From contig NZ_JAUNKC010000001.1 in the NCBI RefSeq assembly GCF_030532965.1, positions 124,001 to 188,000 on the forward strand: a stretch of 64,000 nt of DNA, written 5' to 3'. The translations under genes and the position numbers were made by a program. Origin of the DNA: Corynebacterium sp. (GTDB taxonomy: Bacteria > Actinomycetota > Actinomycetes > Mycobacteriales > Mycobacteriaceae). Position 1 is the stretch's first letter, and each line of letters starts with the position of its first letter. Positions 41,658 to 50,176 of the stretch are shown one piece after another. The notes under the pieces are model-generated. The model searched no databases. It was not told where the DNA came from and worked only from the letters and a program-made list of their open reading frames with translations.

Positions 41658-43439
41658 TTAGCTTTCCAACTCTTCACCCAATTCCAACCAGCGCAGCTCC
41701 AAATCGGAGATTTCCGCCTGCAACTGCTGCACATCGGCATTGAGCTCGGTCAACCGGGCCACATCCAACGCCGCGGCCGCCATCTGGGTCTCCAACTCCG
41801 CCACCTGCGCCCGGCGATTATCCAACTTACGCTCGATCGAACTGAGTTCCTTCTGCAGCTTACGGGTGGCCGCGAAGTCACGTCCCGGCGCTTTCGGGGC
41901 ATCCGGTTGCGGCTGGTGCCTCGGCGCATCCGCCTTGGCCAACGCTTGTCGACGCCTCAGGTACTCATCAATACCACCAGGCAAATTACTAAGCGTCCCA
42001 TCGCCAAAAAGCGCCCAGGTGGAATCCGCGATCCGCTCGATCAAGTACCGGTCGTGGGAAATGACCACCAACGTACCCGCCCAGTTATCCAACAAGGATT
42101 CCAATTCCTGCAACGTATCAATATCCAGGTCGTTGGTGGGCTCGTCGAGAAGCAAAAGATTAGGCTCCGCCATCAGCACCCGCGTAAGCTGCAGCCGACG
42201 CCGCTCCCCACCCGACAGATCGCCCACCGGGGTGCGCTGCCGCTTAGCGCTAAAGCCCAACCGCTCGGCAAGTTGCGAGGCAGACAATTCCTTCTTGCCT
42301 AATTGCACGTAATGCGCAACGTCCTCCACCGCAGCCAGCACCGTCATCTGCGGATCAAGATCATCTAATTCCTGGCGCAGCCAGCCCAACCGAACTGTAC
42401 GCCCCTCAATCCGCTTCCCGGCGCTAAGCGGGTACTCCCCCGCCAGGCACCGCAGCACAGTCGTCTTGCCGGAACCATTAACCCCCACCAAACCAATCCG
42501 CTCACCCGGCGCCAACCGCCACGTCAGATCGTCGACAAGCATCCGCCCATCCGGGGTTTCTATGCGGGCATCCTCTAGCTCCACCACCACTTTGCCCTGG
42601 CGTTGCTTAGCAAAAGCCAATAACTCGACCTTATTGCGCGGCTCCGGCACATCGGCGATCAGCGCCTCTGCCGCAGCAATCCGATACCGGGGCTTCGACG
42701 TACGCGCCGGGGCACCGCGCCGCAACCACGCTAATTCTTTACGTGCAAGATTCTGGCGGCGCTGTTCGGCGGCGTCGGCTTGGCGGGCGCGTTCAGTTCG
42801 GGCGAAAATCCAGTCGTTGTAGCCGCCCTCGTAGGAATCCACCTGGCCGTCGTGCACCTCCCAGGTGGTGGTGGCGACGGTATCTAAAAACCACCGATCG
42901 TGCGTGACCACCACGAGCGCAATCTTGCGCGCCAACAGGTAATCCGCCAGCCACTGCACCCCTTCGATATCAAGGTGGTTGGTGGGCTCATCCAAGACCA
43001 CCAAATCCAGTTCTTTAACCAGCGCCGCCGCTAGATTCACCCGACGACGTTCACCACCCGATAACTGCCCAACCTGAGTATCCAACCCCAGATCTATAAT
43101 TCCAAGTCCAGTAAGCACTTCCCGCACCCGTGCATTCGCTGCCCACTCGAAGGTTGGCACCCCAAGCGGAGCCAAAACGACGTCTGCGACCGTATCCGAA
43201 TCAGAGAGATTGATCCGTTGCGTCACCACCGCCATCCGCAATTGCTTATTATGGCTCACTCGACCAGAATCCGGCGGCTCGATCCCCGTGAGCACCTCCA
43301 ACAACGTGGTCTTCCCACCACCGTTGATGCCCACCACCCCGATTCGATCACCGGTTTGAATACCAAGGCTTACCCCATCAAGAAGGGTTTTTAAACCAAA
43401 GGTTTTAGAGACGTTTTCCAGATTGATCAGATTGGCCAT
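41658..43439 (-). CDS. ABC-F family ATPase (Uup-like)
   Basis: A 593-residue soluble protein with two ABC domains (Walker A G-I-N-G-G-G-K-T-T-L and G-V-N-G-S-G-K-T-T-V; signature L-S-G-G-E-R-R-R in both) and a C-terminal coiled-coil tail (about 500-590) as in Uup. ABC-F proteins act on the ribosome or on DNA/RNA processing; some give antibiotic protection. Start at 43439 is preferred to the upstream frame, since M-A-N-L-I-N-L-E-N-V-S begins the fold. TGAGAAAACCTCA, an IS-like end, is directly before the ATG, and a hairpin lies in its leader. Confidence 0.9.
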   Translation of the reverse strand: MANLINLENVSKTFGLKTLLDGVSLGIQTGDRIGVVGINGGGKTTLLEVLTGIEPPDSGRVSHNKQLRMAVVTQRINLSDSDTVADVVLAPLGVPTFEWAANARVREVLTGLGIIDLGLDTQVGQLSGGERRRVNLAAALVKELDLVVLDEPTNHLDIEGVQWLADYLLARKIALVVVTHDRWFLDTVATTTWEVHDGQVDSYEGGYNDWIFARTERARQADAAEQRRQNLARKELAWLRRGAPARTSKPRYRIAAAEALIADVPEPRNKVELLAFAKQRQGKVVVELEDARIETPDGRMLVDDLTWRLAPGERIGLVGVNGSGKTTVLRCLAGEYPLSAGKRIEGRTVRLGWLRQELDDLDPQMTVLAAVEDVAHYVQLGKKELSASQLAERLGFSAKRQRTPVGDLSGGERRRLQLTRVLMAEPNLLLLDEPTNDLDIDTLQELESLLDNWAGTLVVISHDRYLIERIADSTWALFGDGTLSNLPGGIDEYLRRRQALAKADAPRHQPQPDAPKAPGRDFAATRKLQKELSSIERKLDNRRAQVAELETQMAAAALDVARLTELNADVQQLQAEISDLELRWLELGEELES

Positions 43440-43464
43440 TGAGGTTTTCTCATTAAAAAATTGT
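43440..43464. repeat. Imperfect direct repeat, resembling an IS end
   Basis: TGAGGTTTTCTCATTAAAAAAT begins here; the copy at 47041 matches in 19 of 22 bases, and the first 13 bases are identical to the left end of the insertion sequence at 47146. It lies directly in front of the ABC-F start. Confidence 0.6.
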
Positions 43465-43507
43465 AAGTGTAGCGAGATAAAAACGCACAGTGAATATTTC
43501 AGTGTAA

Positions 43508-43536
43508 GCGGTGGATAATCACTCCTTATCCACCGC
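43508..43536 (-). promoter_or_regulatory. Perfect 11-base hairpin in the ABC-F leader
   Basis: GCGGTGGATAA (43508-43518) is inverted as TTATCCACCGC (43526-43536), loop seven bases. On the minus strand it is 70-100 bases before the ABC-F start, within the probable 5' leader or promoter. It may be an operator or an attenuator hairpin. Confidence 0.45.
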
Positions 43537-43548
43537 AAAGCTCTGGTG

Positions 43549-43936
43549 TGCCGTCTTATTGTGACACACTCACTCTCGTTATTTCTACAACCTCCGCTTC
43601 CATGCTGTCAGTGCATAGATTCGGGACTCAAGCATCGCACAACTGCCACGTGATGGGTAACCGGTGCGGACTCCTAACGGGACAGCTCGACCTATTCGTG
43701 GCGTGATGGTCGGCTTTATAATCAAAGAAAAGAAAAAGTCGAGTGCCGGTGTGACCACCGGACTAACAGCCATTGCCCGGTGAAATACTTAAGAAAAGCT
43801 CGTGGGGAAAAGCTACGTCCACACCATAAAACCACCAGGTCACCATACTCGGCGCTCACCCTAGTACCCAGAGTGTCGGAGGTCAGGAAAATACGCCCCC
43901 TTGACTTTGGGTAGCCACCACCACGTGATGCGAATA
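43549..43936. other. Intergenic, no gene seen
   Basis: About 390 bases between the ABC-F leader and the bacteriocin ATPase. I see no coding frame with credible composition or start. AAGCTCTGGTG at 43538-43548 equals the sequence at the 3' end of the transposase coding region (48073-48083). The element CCACGTGATG recurs twice (near 43649 and 43922), without clear meaning. Confidence 0.45.
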
Positions 43937-44578
43937 TTAAGACCTGTGTTTCTTAGCTAGTTGGATATGGTTATCGCACAGATCCATCACTTTCGGATCG
44001 TGAGTAGAAATCACTACGGTGGCACCAGCGTCGGCTTGCTCCCGTAACGCGTTGATGATGATTGCGGCATTTGCTTGATCGAGTGAACCGGTGGGCTCAT
44101 CACACAAGATCAGCGAGGGCTTACGAACATACAACCGAGCGATACTCACGCGTTGTTGTTCCCCACCGGAAAGCGAATGCGCGGGATACTTCTCATATCC
44201 GGCCAAACCAACCTTTTTGAGTGCACTCGCGATCAGTTGTTTCCTTTTATGTAATTGATCTAGTGGGATAGCAACTGCAATATTGGCAGCGACGGTTTCA
44301 TTGTCCATCAGTGCGTAGTCTTGGGCGACATAACCCAAATGCGTAGCTCGAAACTTGCGGGTTTTTCGAGCGTTCATGGTCGTGACCTCACGCCCCTCAA
44401 CCAGGATTGAACCGCTGTCGGGTTTATCAAGTGTGCCTAAGCAATTCAGCAGGGTGGTTTTCCCACAACCAGACGGGCCCGTCAGTGCCGTCAGCTGCCC
44501 GTTAAGCGCCGTGAAACTCAAGTTTTCCCATAGGGTTTTGCGGTCGAAGGCTTTATTCAGATCAGTGGCAGTAATCAT
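43937..44578 (-). CDS. ABC transporter ATPase of the bacteriocin module
   Basis: A 213-residue ATPase (MacB/LolD-like group). Walker [10 protein letters not shown], signature [10 protein letters not shown], Walker [13 protein letters not shown] and H-loop S-T-H-D. Its ATG overlaps the stop of the permease gene (ATGA), so they are translated together. With the membrane protein it would export the bacteriocin or protect the producer (immunity), as in lactococcin-972 clusters. Confidence 0.92.
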   Translation of the reverse strand: MITATDLNKAFDRKTLWENLSFTALNGQLTALTGPSGCGKTTLLNCLGTLDKPDSGSILVEGREVTTMNARKTRKFRATHLGYVAQDYALMDNETVAANIAVAIPLDQLHKRKQLIASALKKVGLAGYEKYPAHSLSGGEQQRVSIARLYVRKPSLILCDEPTGSLDQANAAIIINALREQADAGATVVISTHDPKVMDLCDNHIQLAKKHRS

Positions 44579-46575
44579 GACAGTTTCCTAGAAATGGTGT
44601 AGATACTCAAGGCAGCTGATGTGGCAATGCTACTACCGATCGCGGCAACCGCCCACGGGCTTAAAACATAAGAAGCTAAAATATCCGGCATAAAGATGCC
44701 CGCTGGCGTGGCGGCGAAGCGTCGATAAGCAATTATTTTCTGCAACAGCAATAACGCGGAACCTATAATCACTGCCAGATCCCACCATGCCACCTTTCGG
44801 TAGAAACGAGATGGCGGTAGCCCAAAAATACGATAGTTGCGGGCTCGCTGGGTGTAACTAAGTACCAAAAGGCCGCCGTAGGCGAAGCCGAAAATGCAGA
44901 TCAATACCAGACTTGACATCAGTCCGACGAAGCTCATGGACCGAGAAATTGCCAGATCATCGTGGTTTTCTTTCCATTTCTGAACCAATGGTACTGCTTG
45001 GTAGAAATGATTCTTCAGTAGTTCGTCACTGGCGGTGAACTGCTTGAGCTGCGCAAGCGATTGGAAGCTAATGGAATTATTGGTCAACCCGGCGCTGACA
45101 TTGTAATCGGAGATCCCCCGAAGATCATCGGGAACCACTATCACCACTGGTGAGATCAACACTGCTCGCGGCTGGTAAACACCTTCCCCAGCTTGCCAGC
45201 TAAAAGCGTTATAGTCCTGGTTAGCAGTCTCCATGACGCACACGGAGGGTTGTTCATCACACAAGGGGATATGTGCGCGAACATCTTCCAATGCCTGCGG
45301 TTGCGTCGGTGGTGCTATGACGACGATGGAATCAGCCGGGTGTGTGTCTATCGCGGACAGGATCTCGGTGGGAAGCGATTTTACCGCCGTAGTGCGGTTA
45401 TACGTGATGGAATCAAATACGTCGTCGGCACTGAGATCAACGGCAGATAACTGATTTTCTCCTCTTGCCTGTTTCACTTGAAAATTGTGATAGTACAATT
45501 CGCCAGCCGACGACATCGCACGAAGCTGCTGGGAAATGGGGGCAACAGCGTCGCGCACAGTGTCGGCGTCAAGAGCCCCATTCACATAGGTTTTGTAGCT
45601 TGTAGGGTGCTGCTGCCAGGCCTTGAAATCTTCCGTTTGCAACCGGTATTCCGTGTTATAGGCGATCGCCAGCGAAGCCCACGACAGGCAAATCCCCACC
45701 ATCAGGATTCTAAGAACTGCGGCAAACCCCAAAACGGGACCAGCTTTAAGTCGGCCTTTGAGCAGCGGCGTGATCGGGGTTAGGGAGAGCAATCCCATGC
45801 TAAGAACGAGGGTGAGCGCTATTGCGCTAAGCAACACACAACTAAAAACCAGAACGTAACGTCCGAATTGATAGCCAATGTCAAAACCACGCCAGATGCC
45901 AATAATCCCGGTTGAAACGGCAAGCACTATCACTGTTGCTACCAGAATTGGGGCAAAAATCCCAAGCACGATTCGGGCGATTCCATGCCCGTGCAGCCGT
46001 GCAATACCGCTGCCCTTGGCATGCGCAAACGCCAAGAAGAAGGCAGCACAAATCACAGTCCCCACGCCAAGTGCTAGAAACTTGCCCAGGTCACCACCAA
46101 GTAAAAAGCTCCACTCTTGATTGTGAATAAACTGAACTGTGGCCCCTAAGGATGTAAGTTCATCCCGCACCAACTGGTGAAACTCTGAAGCGCCTTCCAC
46201 AACATAGGTCACCCGAGGGTCGTGCGCGGGCAGCTGGTCAATCGGTAATGCGGCCATCGTCTGGCCAGGCCAAATTCCGTCATAGCTAGATTGCCCGTTG
46301 GTAGTATAAAGCGCGAATTCACCGCCAAGATCCTGCGCCGCCAACACGGAAATATCGTATCCGTGCTCATCACTAAGTTGTTGAAGAGCCGCAAAAATCT
46401 CAGCGGATGACGTTTCCGCATCAACGGAAGCGATTTGTAGCGCCGCAGTAGTGCGCGGGGTGGCATTGCTAAATGCTAATAAGCACGACCAAAAAGCAGA
46501 AATGACGCTAAAGCACACCACCGCCGCTATGCAGATGAGCCGAAACAGTTTGTGATTATATAGTTGCGAAGTCAT
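44575..46575 (-). CDS. Bacteriocin-associated integral membrane protein (DUF1430-like)
   Basis: A 666-residue polytopic membrane protein with about seven or eight hydrophobic segments: one at about 10-35, a large extracytoplasmic region, a group of helices at about 165-310, another large loop, and a C-terminal group at about 560-665. This arrangement, together with F-X-Y-R-K-V-A-W-W in the last part, matches the lactococcin-972-associated seven-helix 'bacteriocin-associated integral membrane protein' family. It pairs with the ATPase. Export and self-immunity are the likely roles. A 20-base hairpin separates it from the bacteriocin gene. Confidence 0.85.
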   Translation of the reverse strand: MTSQLYNHKLFRLICIAAVVCFSVISAFWSCLLAFSNATPRTTAALQIASVDAETSSAEIFAALQQLSDEHGYDISVLAAQDLGGEFALYTTNGQSSYDGIWPGQTMAALPIDQLPAHDPRVTYVVEGASEFHQLVRDELTSLGATVQFIHNQEWSFLLGGDLGKFLALGVGTVICAAFFLAFAHAKGSGIARLHGHGIARIVLGIFAPILVATVIVLAVSTGIIGIWRGFDIGYQFGRYVLVFSCVLLSAIALTLVLSMGLLSLTPITPLLKGRLKAGPVLGFAAVLRILMVGICLSWASLAIAYNTEYRLQTEDFKAWQQHPTSYKTYVNGALDADTVRDAVAPISQQLRAMSSAGELYYHNFQVKQARGENQLSAVDLSADDVFDSITYNRTTAVKSLPTEILSAIDTHPADSIVVIAPPTQPQALEDVRAHIPLCDEQPSVCVMETANQDYNAFSWQAGEGVYQPRAVLISPVVIVVPDDLRGISDYNVSAGLTNNSISFQSLAQLKQFTASDELLKNHFYQAVPLVQKWKENHDDLAISRSMSFVGLMSSLVLICIFGFAYGGLLVLSYTQRARNYRIFGLPPSRFYRKVAWWDLAVIIGSALLLLQKIIAYRRFAATPAGIFMPDILASYVLSPWAVAAIGSSIATSAALSIYTISRKLS

Positions 46576-46598
46576 GCAAATGCCCTACTTTAATATTT

Positions 46599-46640
46599 AG
46601 GATTGTTAACCCTGGGCAGTTGCCCAGGGTTAACAATCCT
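46599..46640 (-). terminator. 42-base perfect stem-loop between bacteriocin and transporter genes
   Basis: Arms 46599-46618 and 46621-46640 are exact inverted repeats around two bases. It lies 29 bases after the bacteriocin stop. There is no T-run on the minus strand (it continues TAAATATTAAAG), so it may slow or partly stop transcription, or protect the short message, giving more bacteriocin than transporter. Confidence 0.7.
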
Positions 46641-46669
46641 GATGTCATGAGGAGTCTAACTCCACATTA

Positions 46670-46951
46670 TTAGCAGAAACGGTAGTAGGAATGGTCAGCA
46701 GCCCACCATCTTCCTGGTGCACTAGAATTAGCCCACGCATGCGGTGGCTGACAACCGGAGTCTCCACGCCACAGTCCTTGCACCGAGCTAGCATGCCACA
46801 CACTGGGGTGCCAGTAGTTAGACCAAACACGGCTATTATTTGATCCATACACCCAATCTCCGCCACTTGCAGGGATTGCCATAGCGGGCGCAGCTGACAT
46901 AATTGACAAGGTAGCAGCAGTGGCTGCTACAATGGATAAGGTTCGCTTCAT
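46670..46951 (-). CDS. Lactococcin-972-family bacteriocin precursor
   Basis: 93 residues. A signal peptide (M-K-R-T-L-S-I-V-A-A-T-A ... A-P-A-M-A) ends near residue 25; this is a Sec-exported, non-leader-peptidase-GG bacteriocin. The mature part shows the family pattern: G-G-D-W-V-Y-G, V-W-S-N-Y-W-H, W-H-A-S-S-V and a C-terminal A-P-G-R-W-W-A-A-D-H-S-Y-Y. Two Cys (67 and the last residue, 93) could form a disulfide. Lactococcin 972 itself binds lipid II and blocks septum formation; that activity is known for the founding member only. ATG 46951 follows AAAGG. Start at TTG 46969 is unlikely. Confidence 0.88.
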   Translation of the reverse strand: MKRTLSIVAATAATLSIMSAAPAMAIPASGGDWVYGSNNSRVWSNYWHPSVWHASSVQGLWRGDSGCQPPHAWANSSAPGRWWAADHSYYRFC

Positions 46952-47040
46952 TTCTCTGCATCCTTTCAAAATCGGAGGAATGTAGCGAATCTCATTCTAC
47001 CTAAATGTAAATCATAGTCAATAGCTCAAGTGATTTTTTG

Positions 47041-47065
47041 TGAAATTTTCTCACTAAAAAATATG
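47041..47065. repeat. Second copy of the flanking direct repeat
   Basis: TGAAATTTTCTCACTAAAAAAT, 19 of 22 identical to 43440-43461, 105 bases left of the insertion sequence end. The AT-rich 46952-47146 stretch probably also holds the bacteriocin promoter. Confidence 0.6.
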
Positions 47066-47146
47066 AATATTTTTATATATTGCAGCATTGCATAAAGCCA
47101 CCAAATCCAAGCGCACCGGAACAAAGTCAGACAGAGATTTATTACT

Positions 47147-48093
47147 GAGGTTTTCTCACCAGGAAAATGCGTATGAAACGTTGACCTGTGGTTTTGGGGG
47201 TTTTGTGGGTGTGTCATAGCAAAGCACGCGGGATTCTAGGTTCAGAATGGTTTTTGTTACAGGAAAATCAAACTGAAAGGAACACCGCGTGCTTTGCTAT
47301 TGTGCCACACTTTTTCGTCCCAACTTCTACTGTCCGTACCATCAGCGCTTGGCTTCAAACTCATCGGAAGCGCCATGACCTTCGCCCGCATCAGCGGGCT
47401 GCAACCTGCTGGATGCAGACGATCATGCTTCTACGCTGGCTTTATGATGCAACCAGTATCGCTGCCATTGCTCGCGATGCAGACGTTTCACAAGCTACAG
47501 GCTACCGCTATATCCATGAGGCACTGGACGTTGTTTCTGCCAAATCCCCCACCCTGATAGACGCTTTACGATATGCCGAAGACAACAATAATCTCTTCGT
47601 CTGCCTTGATGGAACACTCATCCGAACTAATCGCGCAGCAGTAAAAAACCCAAAAAACCGCCATGACCTGTGGTATTCCGGCAAGCACAAAGCGTTTGGC
47701 GGCAACGTACAGGTACTGACAGATGATAGCGGGTACCCGTTATGGGTATCCCCAGTATCTCCTGGCTCAACACACGACATCACCGCAGCTCGCGAGCACG
47801 TCCTTGATGAGATAAACAATGTCGATATCCGCATCCTTGCCGATAAGGGTTATATCGGCGCAGGTCAAAACGTATATACACCAATCAAAGGGAAGAATCT
47901 GACAGATGAAGAATACGAATACAACCGTCGTCTAAACGGCTTGCGGGCACCAGCAGAACGAGCAAACGCCATGCTCAAACAACTCAAAGCCCTACGCCGT
48001 GTAACCCTATGCCCGAAGATGATTACAGCCATCGCAAAAACCGCACTTGTTGTCCTACGCCTCAACCACAAGAAGCTCTGGTGAGAAAACCTC
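47147..48093. mobile_element. Insertion sequence, IS5-superfamily-like, complete
   Basis: Terminal inverted repeats are perfect over 17 bases counting one outside base (47146-47162 and 48078-48094). The outer flanks show ACT on both sides (47144-47146 and 48094-48096), consistent with a 3-base target duplication if the element is 47147-48093, 947 bases. It contains one transposase gene. It lies 195 bases upstream of the bacteriocin start. Confidence 0.8.
47188..48084 (+). CDS. Transposase (DDE, IS5/HARBI1-like)
   Basis: 298 residues if the first ATG is used; GTG 47302 is an alternative start after a GAAAGGAAC ribosome site, giving about 260 residues. An N-terminal helix-turn-helix segment (A-T-S-I-A-A-I-A-R-D-A-D-V-S-Q-A-T-G-Y-R) is followed by the DDE_Tnp_4 core: F-V-C-L-D-G-T-L (first Asp), I-L-A-D-K-G-Y-I-G-A (second Asp) and E-R-A-N-A-M-L-K (Glu). 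Single uninterrupted frame. The 14-base inverted repeat TAGCAAAGCACGCG/CGCGTGCTTTGCTA lies in its leader and may limit translation. Confidence 0.9.
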   Translation: MVLGVLWVCHSKARGILGSEWFLLQENQTERNTACFAIVPHFFVPTSTVRTISAWLQTHRKRHDLRPHQRAATCWMQTIMLLRWLYDATSIAAIARDADVSQATGYRYIHEALDVVSAKSPTLIDALRYAEDNNNLFVCLDGTLIRTNRAAVKNPKNRHDLWYSGKHKAFGGNVQVLTDDSGYPLWVSPVSPGSTHDITAAREHVLDEINNVDIRILADKGYIGAGQNVYTPIKGKNLTDEEYEYNRRLNGLRAPAERANAMLKQLKALRRVTLCPKMITAIAKTALVVLRLNHKKLW

Positions 48094-48200
48094 ACTGACA
48101 TGTCTATCAACGAAGAAAAACAACTTTATCCGTTTCCGCCCACCAGAACCACGACACAACTGATAAATATTTATATGCACATACCCAATAAAATTCCTAG

Positions 48201-49106
48201 TTAATACTCTTCCAAATAAGCACCCTTAGCCGGGCTGGTTGTCACCGCCACGGCACTATGCAGCGATAATTCTGCGGCTACCTCCTGAGCTGATTGCGCA
48301 TCGGCGCATAAAAACGCGCAGGTAGGACCCGATCCTGACACGATGCCAGCCAACGCACCCGCTTCTTCGCCCAGCCGCAGCGTCGTGCGAATTTCTGGTT
48401 GCAGACTGATTGCAGCGGGCTGTAAATCGTTATGAAGTAGTCCCGCGATGGTTTCTGGATTACCTGCAGCCAGTGCCTGTTGCAATTCGGTGGAATCTAG
48501 GTGCGGGGTATGACCTAGAGTATCCAAGGTACGGAAGACATCGGGGGTGCTTAAACCAGCTGAGGAAAACGCCAATACCCAGTGCAAGGTGGCACGGTTT
48601 AACACCGTGGTGAGGTTTTCGCCGCGCCCGGTACCGATCGCAGTACCACCAAGCAGAGTAAATGGCACATCGCTACCCAAATCAGCAGCAAGTTTTAATA
48701 GCTCTTCCTTTGTCAGCGGGGCGCCGATCAGGTGGTTTGCCGCAAGCAACGCGGCAGCCGCGTCAGCACTGCCGCCCGCCATGCCACCCGCGGTAGGAAT
48801 CTTTTTCGTAATGTCGATGCATACTGCAGGCAGCGCCGCCGGATCCGGCGCAGCGGCAAAAACAGCAGCCACCGCTCGCCACGCTAAATTGGTTTCATCG
48901 GTGGGAACGCCACGAGTGGCGCAGGTTAATTCCAGGATTTCACCTGGCAAGCCGTCCATAACCTCTAAAGTGACTACGTCGTGTCGATCAACAGATTGAA
49001 AGATCGTCACCAGGTCGTGGTAACCGTCGCTGCGTAGCGATCCGACGCCAAGGTGTAAATTGATTTTCCCGTGAGCGTAGGCGGTAACAGTGGTTGGGGG
49101 GTACAT
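48201..49106 (-). CDS. ispE: 4-diphosphocytidyl-2-C-methyl-D-erythritol kinase
   Basis: A 301-residue GHMP kinase of the non-mevalonate isoprenoid pathway. Motifs: G-K-I-N-L-H-L near 13, the ATP-binding P-T-A-G-G-M-A-G-G-S-A-D-A-A-A near 112-126 and G-S-G-P-T-C-A near the end. It starts five bases after rsmA ends, as usual in corynebacteria. In related species an ABC-F gene normally follows; here the bacteriocin module and insertion sequence come between. Confidence 0.95.
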   Translation of the reverse strand: MYPPTTVTAYAHGKINLHLGVGSLRSDGYHDLVTIFQSVDRHDVVTLEVMDGLPGEILELTCATRGVPTDETNLAWRAVAAVFAAAPDPAALPAVCIDITKKIPTAGGMAGGSADAAAALLAANHLIGAPLTKEELLKLAADLGSDVPFTLLGGTAIGTGRGENLTTVLNRATLHWVLAFSSAGLSTPDVFRTLDTLGHTPHLDSTELQQALAAGNPETIAGLLHNDLQPAAISLQPEIRTTLRLGEEAGALAGIVSGSGPTCAFLCADAQSAQEVAAELSLHSAVAVTTSPAKGAYLEEY

Positions 49107-49111
49107 GATTT

Positions 49112-49963
49112 TTATGGATGCCCTTGTGCTAGTCGGATGTAGTCGGCAATGGTGAGTGTTTCGCCTCGTAGAGTCGGGTTAATTCCGGCGGCAATTAGCG
49201 CCTCTTCGGCGGCAGCTCCGGAGCCATAGATGCCGGTGAGCGCCGCACGCAGCGTTTTGCGTCGTTGCAGGAATGCGGCGTCGATAAGCGGAAACACTCG
49301 TGCCTTTAACTCGGCTGGATACGGTCGCACGCAGTCGATGCGTACCAGACCGGAATCGATTTTCGGTGCGGGCCAGAAGACGTTCTTGCCAATCGCGCCG
49401 GCTCTGCGCACGTCACCGTAGAAGGCCGCCTTGACACTGGGGACGCCATATATTTTATTTCCTGGTCGCGCAGCTAGCCGGTCAGCGACTTCGGCTTGCA
49501 CCATCACCAGCACTCGCACAATGGTGGGAAAAGTTTCCAAAAAGTGCAGAAGTACTGGTACAGAGACATTATATGGCAGGTTAGCTACCAACGCAGTGGG
49601 GTTTTCAATGTCGTCGGCTGTGATGTCTAAAGCGTTGCGTTCGATAACACTCAGTCGATCGGCGTAGTCGGGTGCGTGCTTTTCGACGGTTTGCGGTAAC
49701 TGTGCAGCTAGTCGATGGTCGATCTCCACTGCCGTTACTTTAGGGGATTTTTCTATTAACCCTAGCGTGAGCGACCCGAGTCCAGGGCCAATTTCGACGA
49801 TGTGGCTACTGGTTTCATCATCTAATTCAGCGGCGGCGATGATCATCCGGACAGTATTGGGATCATGGAGAAAATTTTGGCCAAGCTTTTTGGTGGGCGT
49901 GACATCCAACGTATCCGCCAACGCCCGAATGTCGGCTGGTCCCAATAATTGTATATTGTCCAT
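49112..49963 (-). CDS. rsmA: 16S rRNA adenine dimethyltransferase
   Basis: A 283-residue KsgA-type SAM methyltransferase that dimethylates two adenines in helix 45 of 16S rRNA. Motifs: G-Q-N-F-L-H-D near 30, [11 protein letters not shown] near 56, D-A-L-D-I type motif, N-L-P-Y-N-V-S and the C-terminal domain with R-R-K-T-L-R-A. Operon with ispE. Confidence 0.95.
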   Translation of the reverse strand: MDNIQLLGPADIRALADTLDVTPTKKLGQNFLHDPNTVRMIIAAAELDDETSSHIVEIGPGLGSLTLGLIEKSPKVTAVEIDHRLAAQLPQTVEKHAPDYADRLSVIERNALDITADDIENPTALVANLPYNVSVPVLLHFLETFPTIVRVLVMVQAEVADRLAARPGNKIYGVPSVKAAFYGDVRRAGAIGKNVFWPAPKIDSGLVRIDCVRPYPAELKARVFPLIDAAFLQRRKTLRAALTGIYGSGAAAEEALIAAGINPTLRGETLTIADYIRLAQGHP

Positions 49964-50117
49964 GAGAGTCTAATTTACCCGCCAACCACGAACGATGGGT
50001 ATTATCCCCAGCATGTCTTGATAACACTTTGTATTCAGAATATCCGCTGGTGAAATGCACCTATCAGAATTTTATCTATCAATCATAAACCCGTATCAAA
50101 GGGCCATGGGATTGGTC

Positions 50118-50151
50118 GGTGCCCTAGTGCTTAGCACGGGAAGAGGGCACC
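50118..50151. other. Stem-loop between nagB and rsmA
   Basis: GGTGCCCT (50118-50125) pairs with AGGGCACC (50144-50151), and GTGC-TTA-GCAC sits in the loop. It may end the nag transcript, although no T-run follows. Confidence 0.4.
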
Positions 50152-50176
50152 CTACCAAAGCTACTGACGGATCGAA

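Noticed and set aside
41740..42312. A 190-codon plus-strand frame within the ABC-F gene
   Set aside because: Antisense to conserved ABC-F coding sequence with clear Walker motifs.
43585..43773. A 62-codon minus-strand frame in the gap left of the bacteriocin ATPase
   Set aside because: No ribosome site, no membrane or domain pattern, and composition like the surrounding gap.
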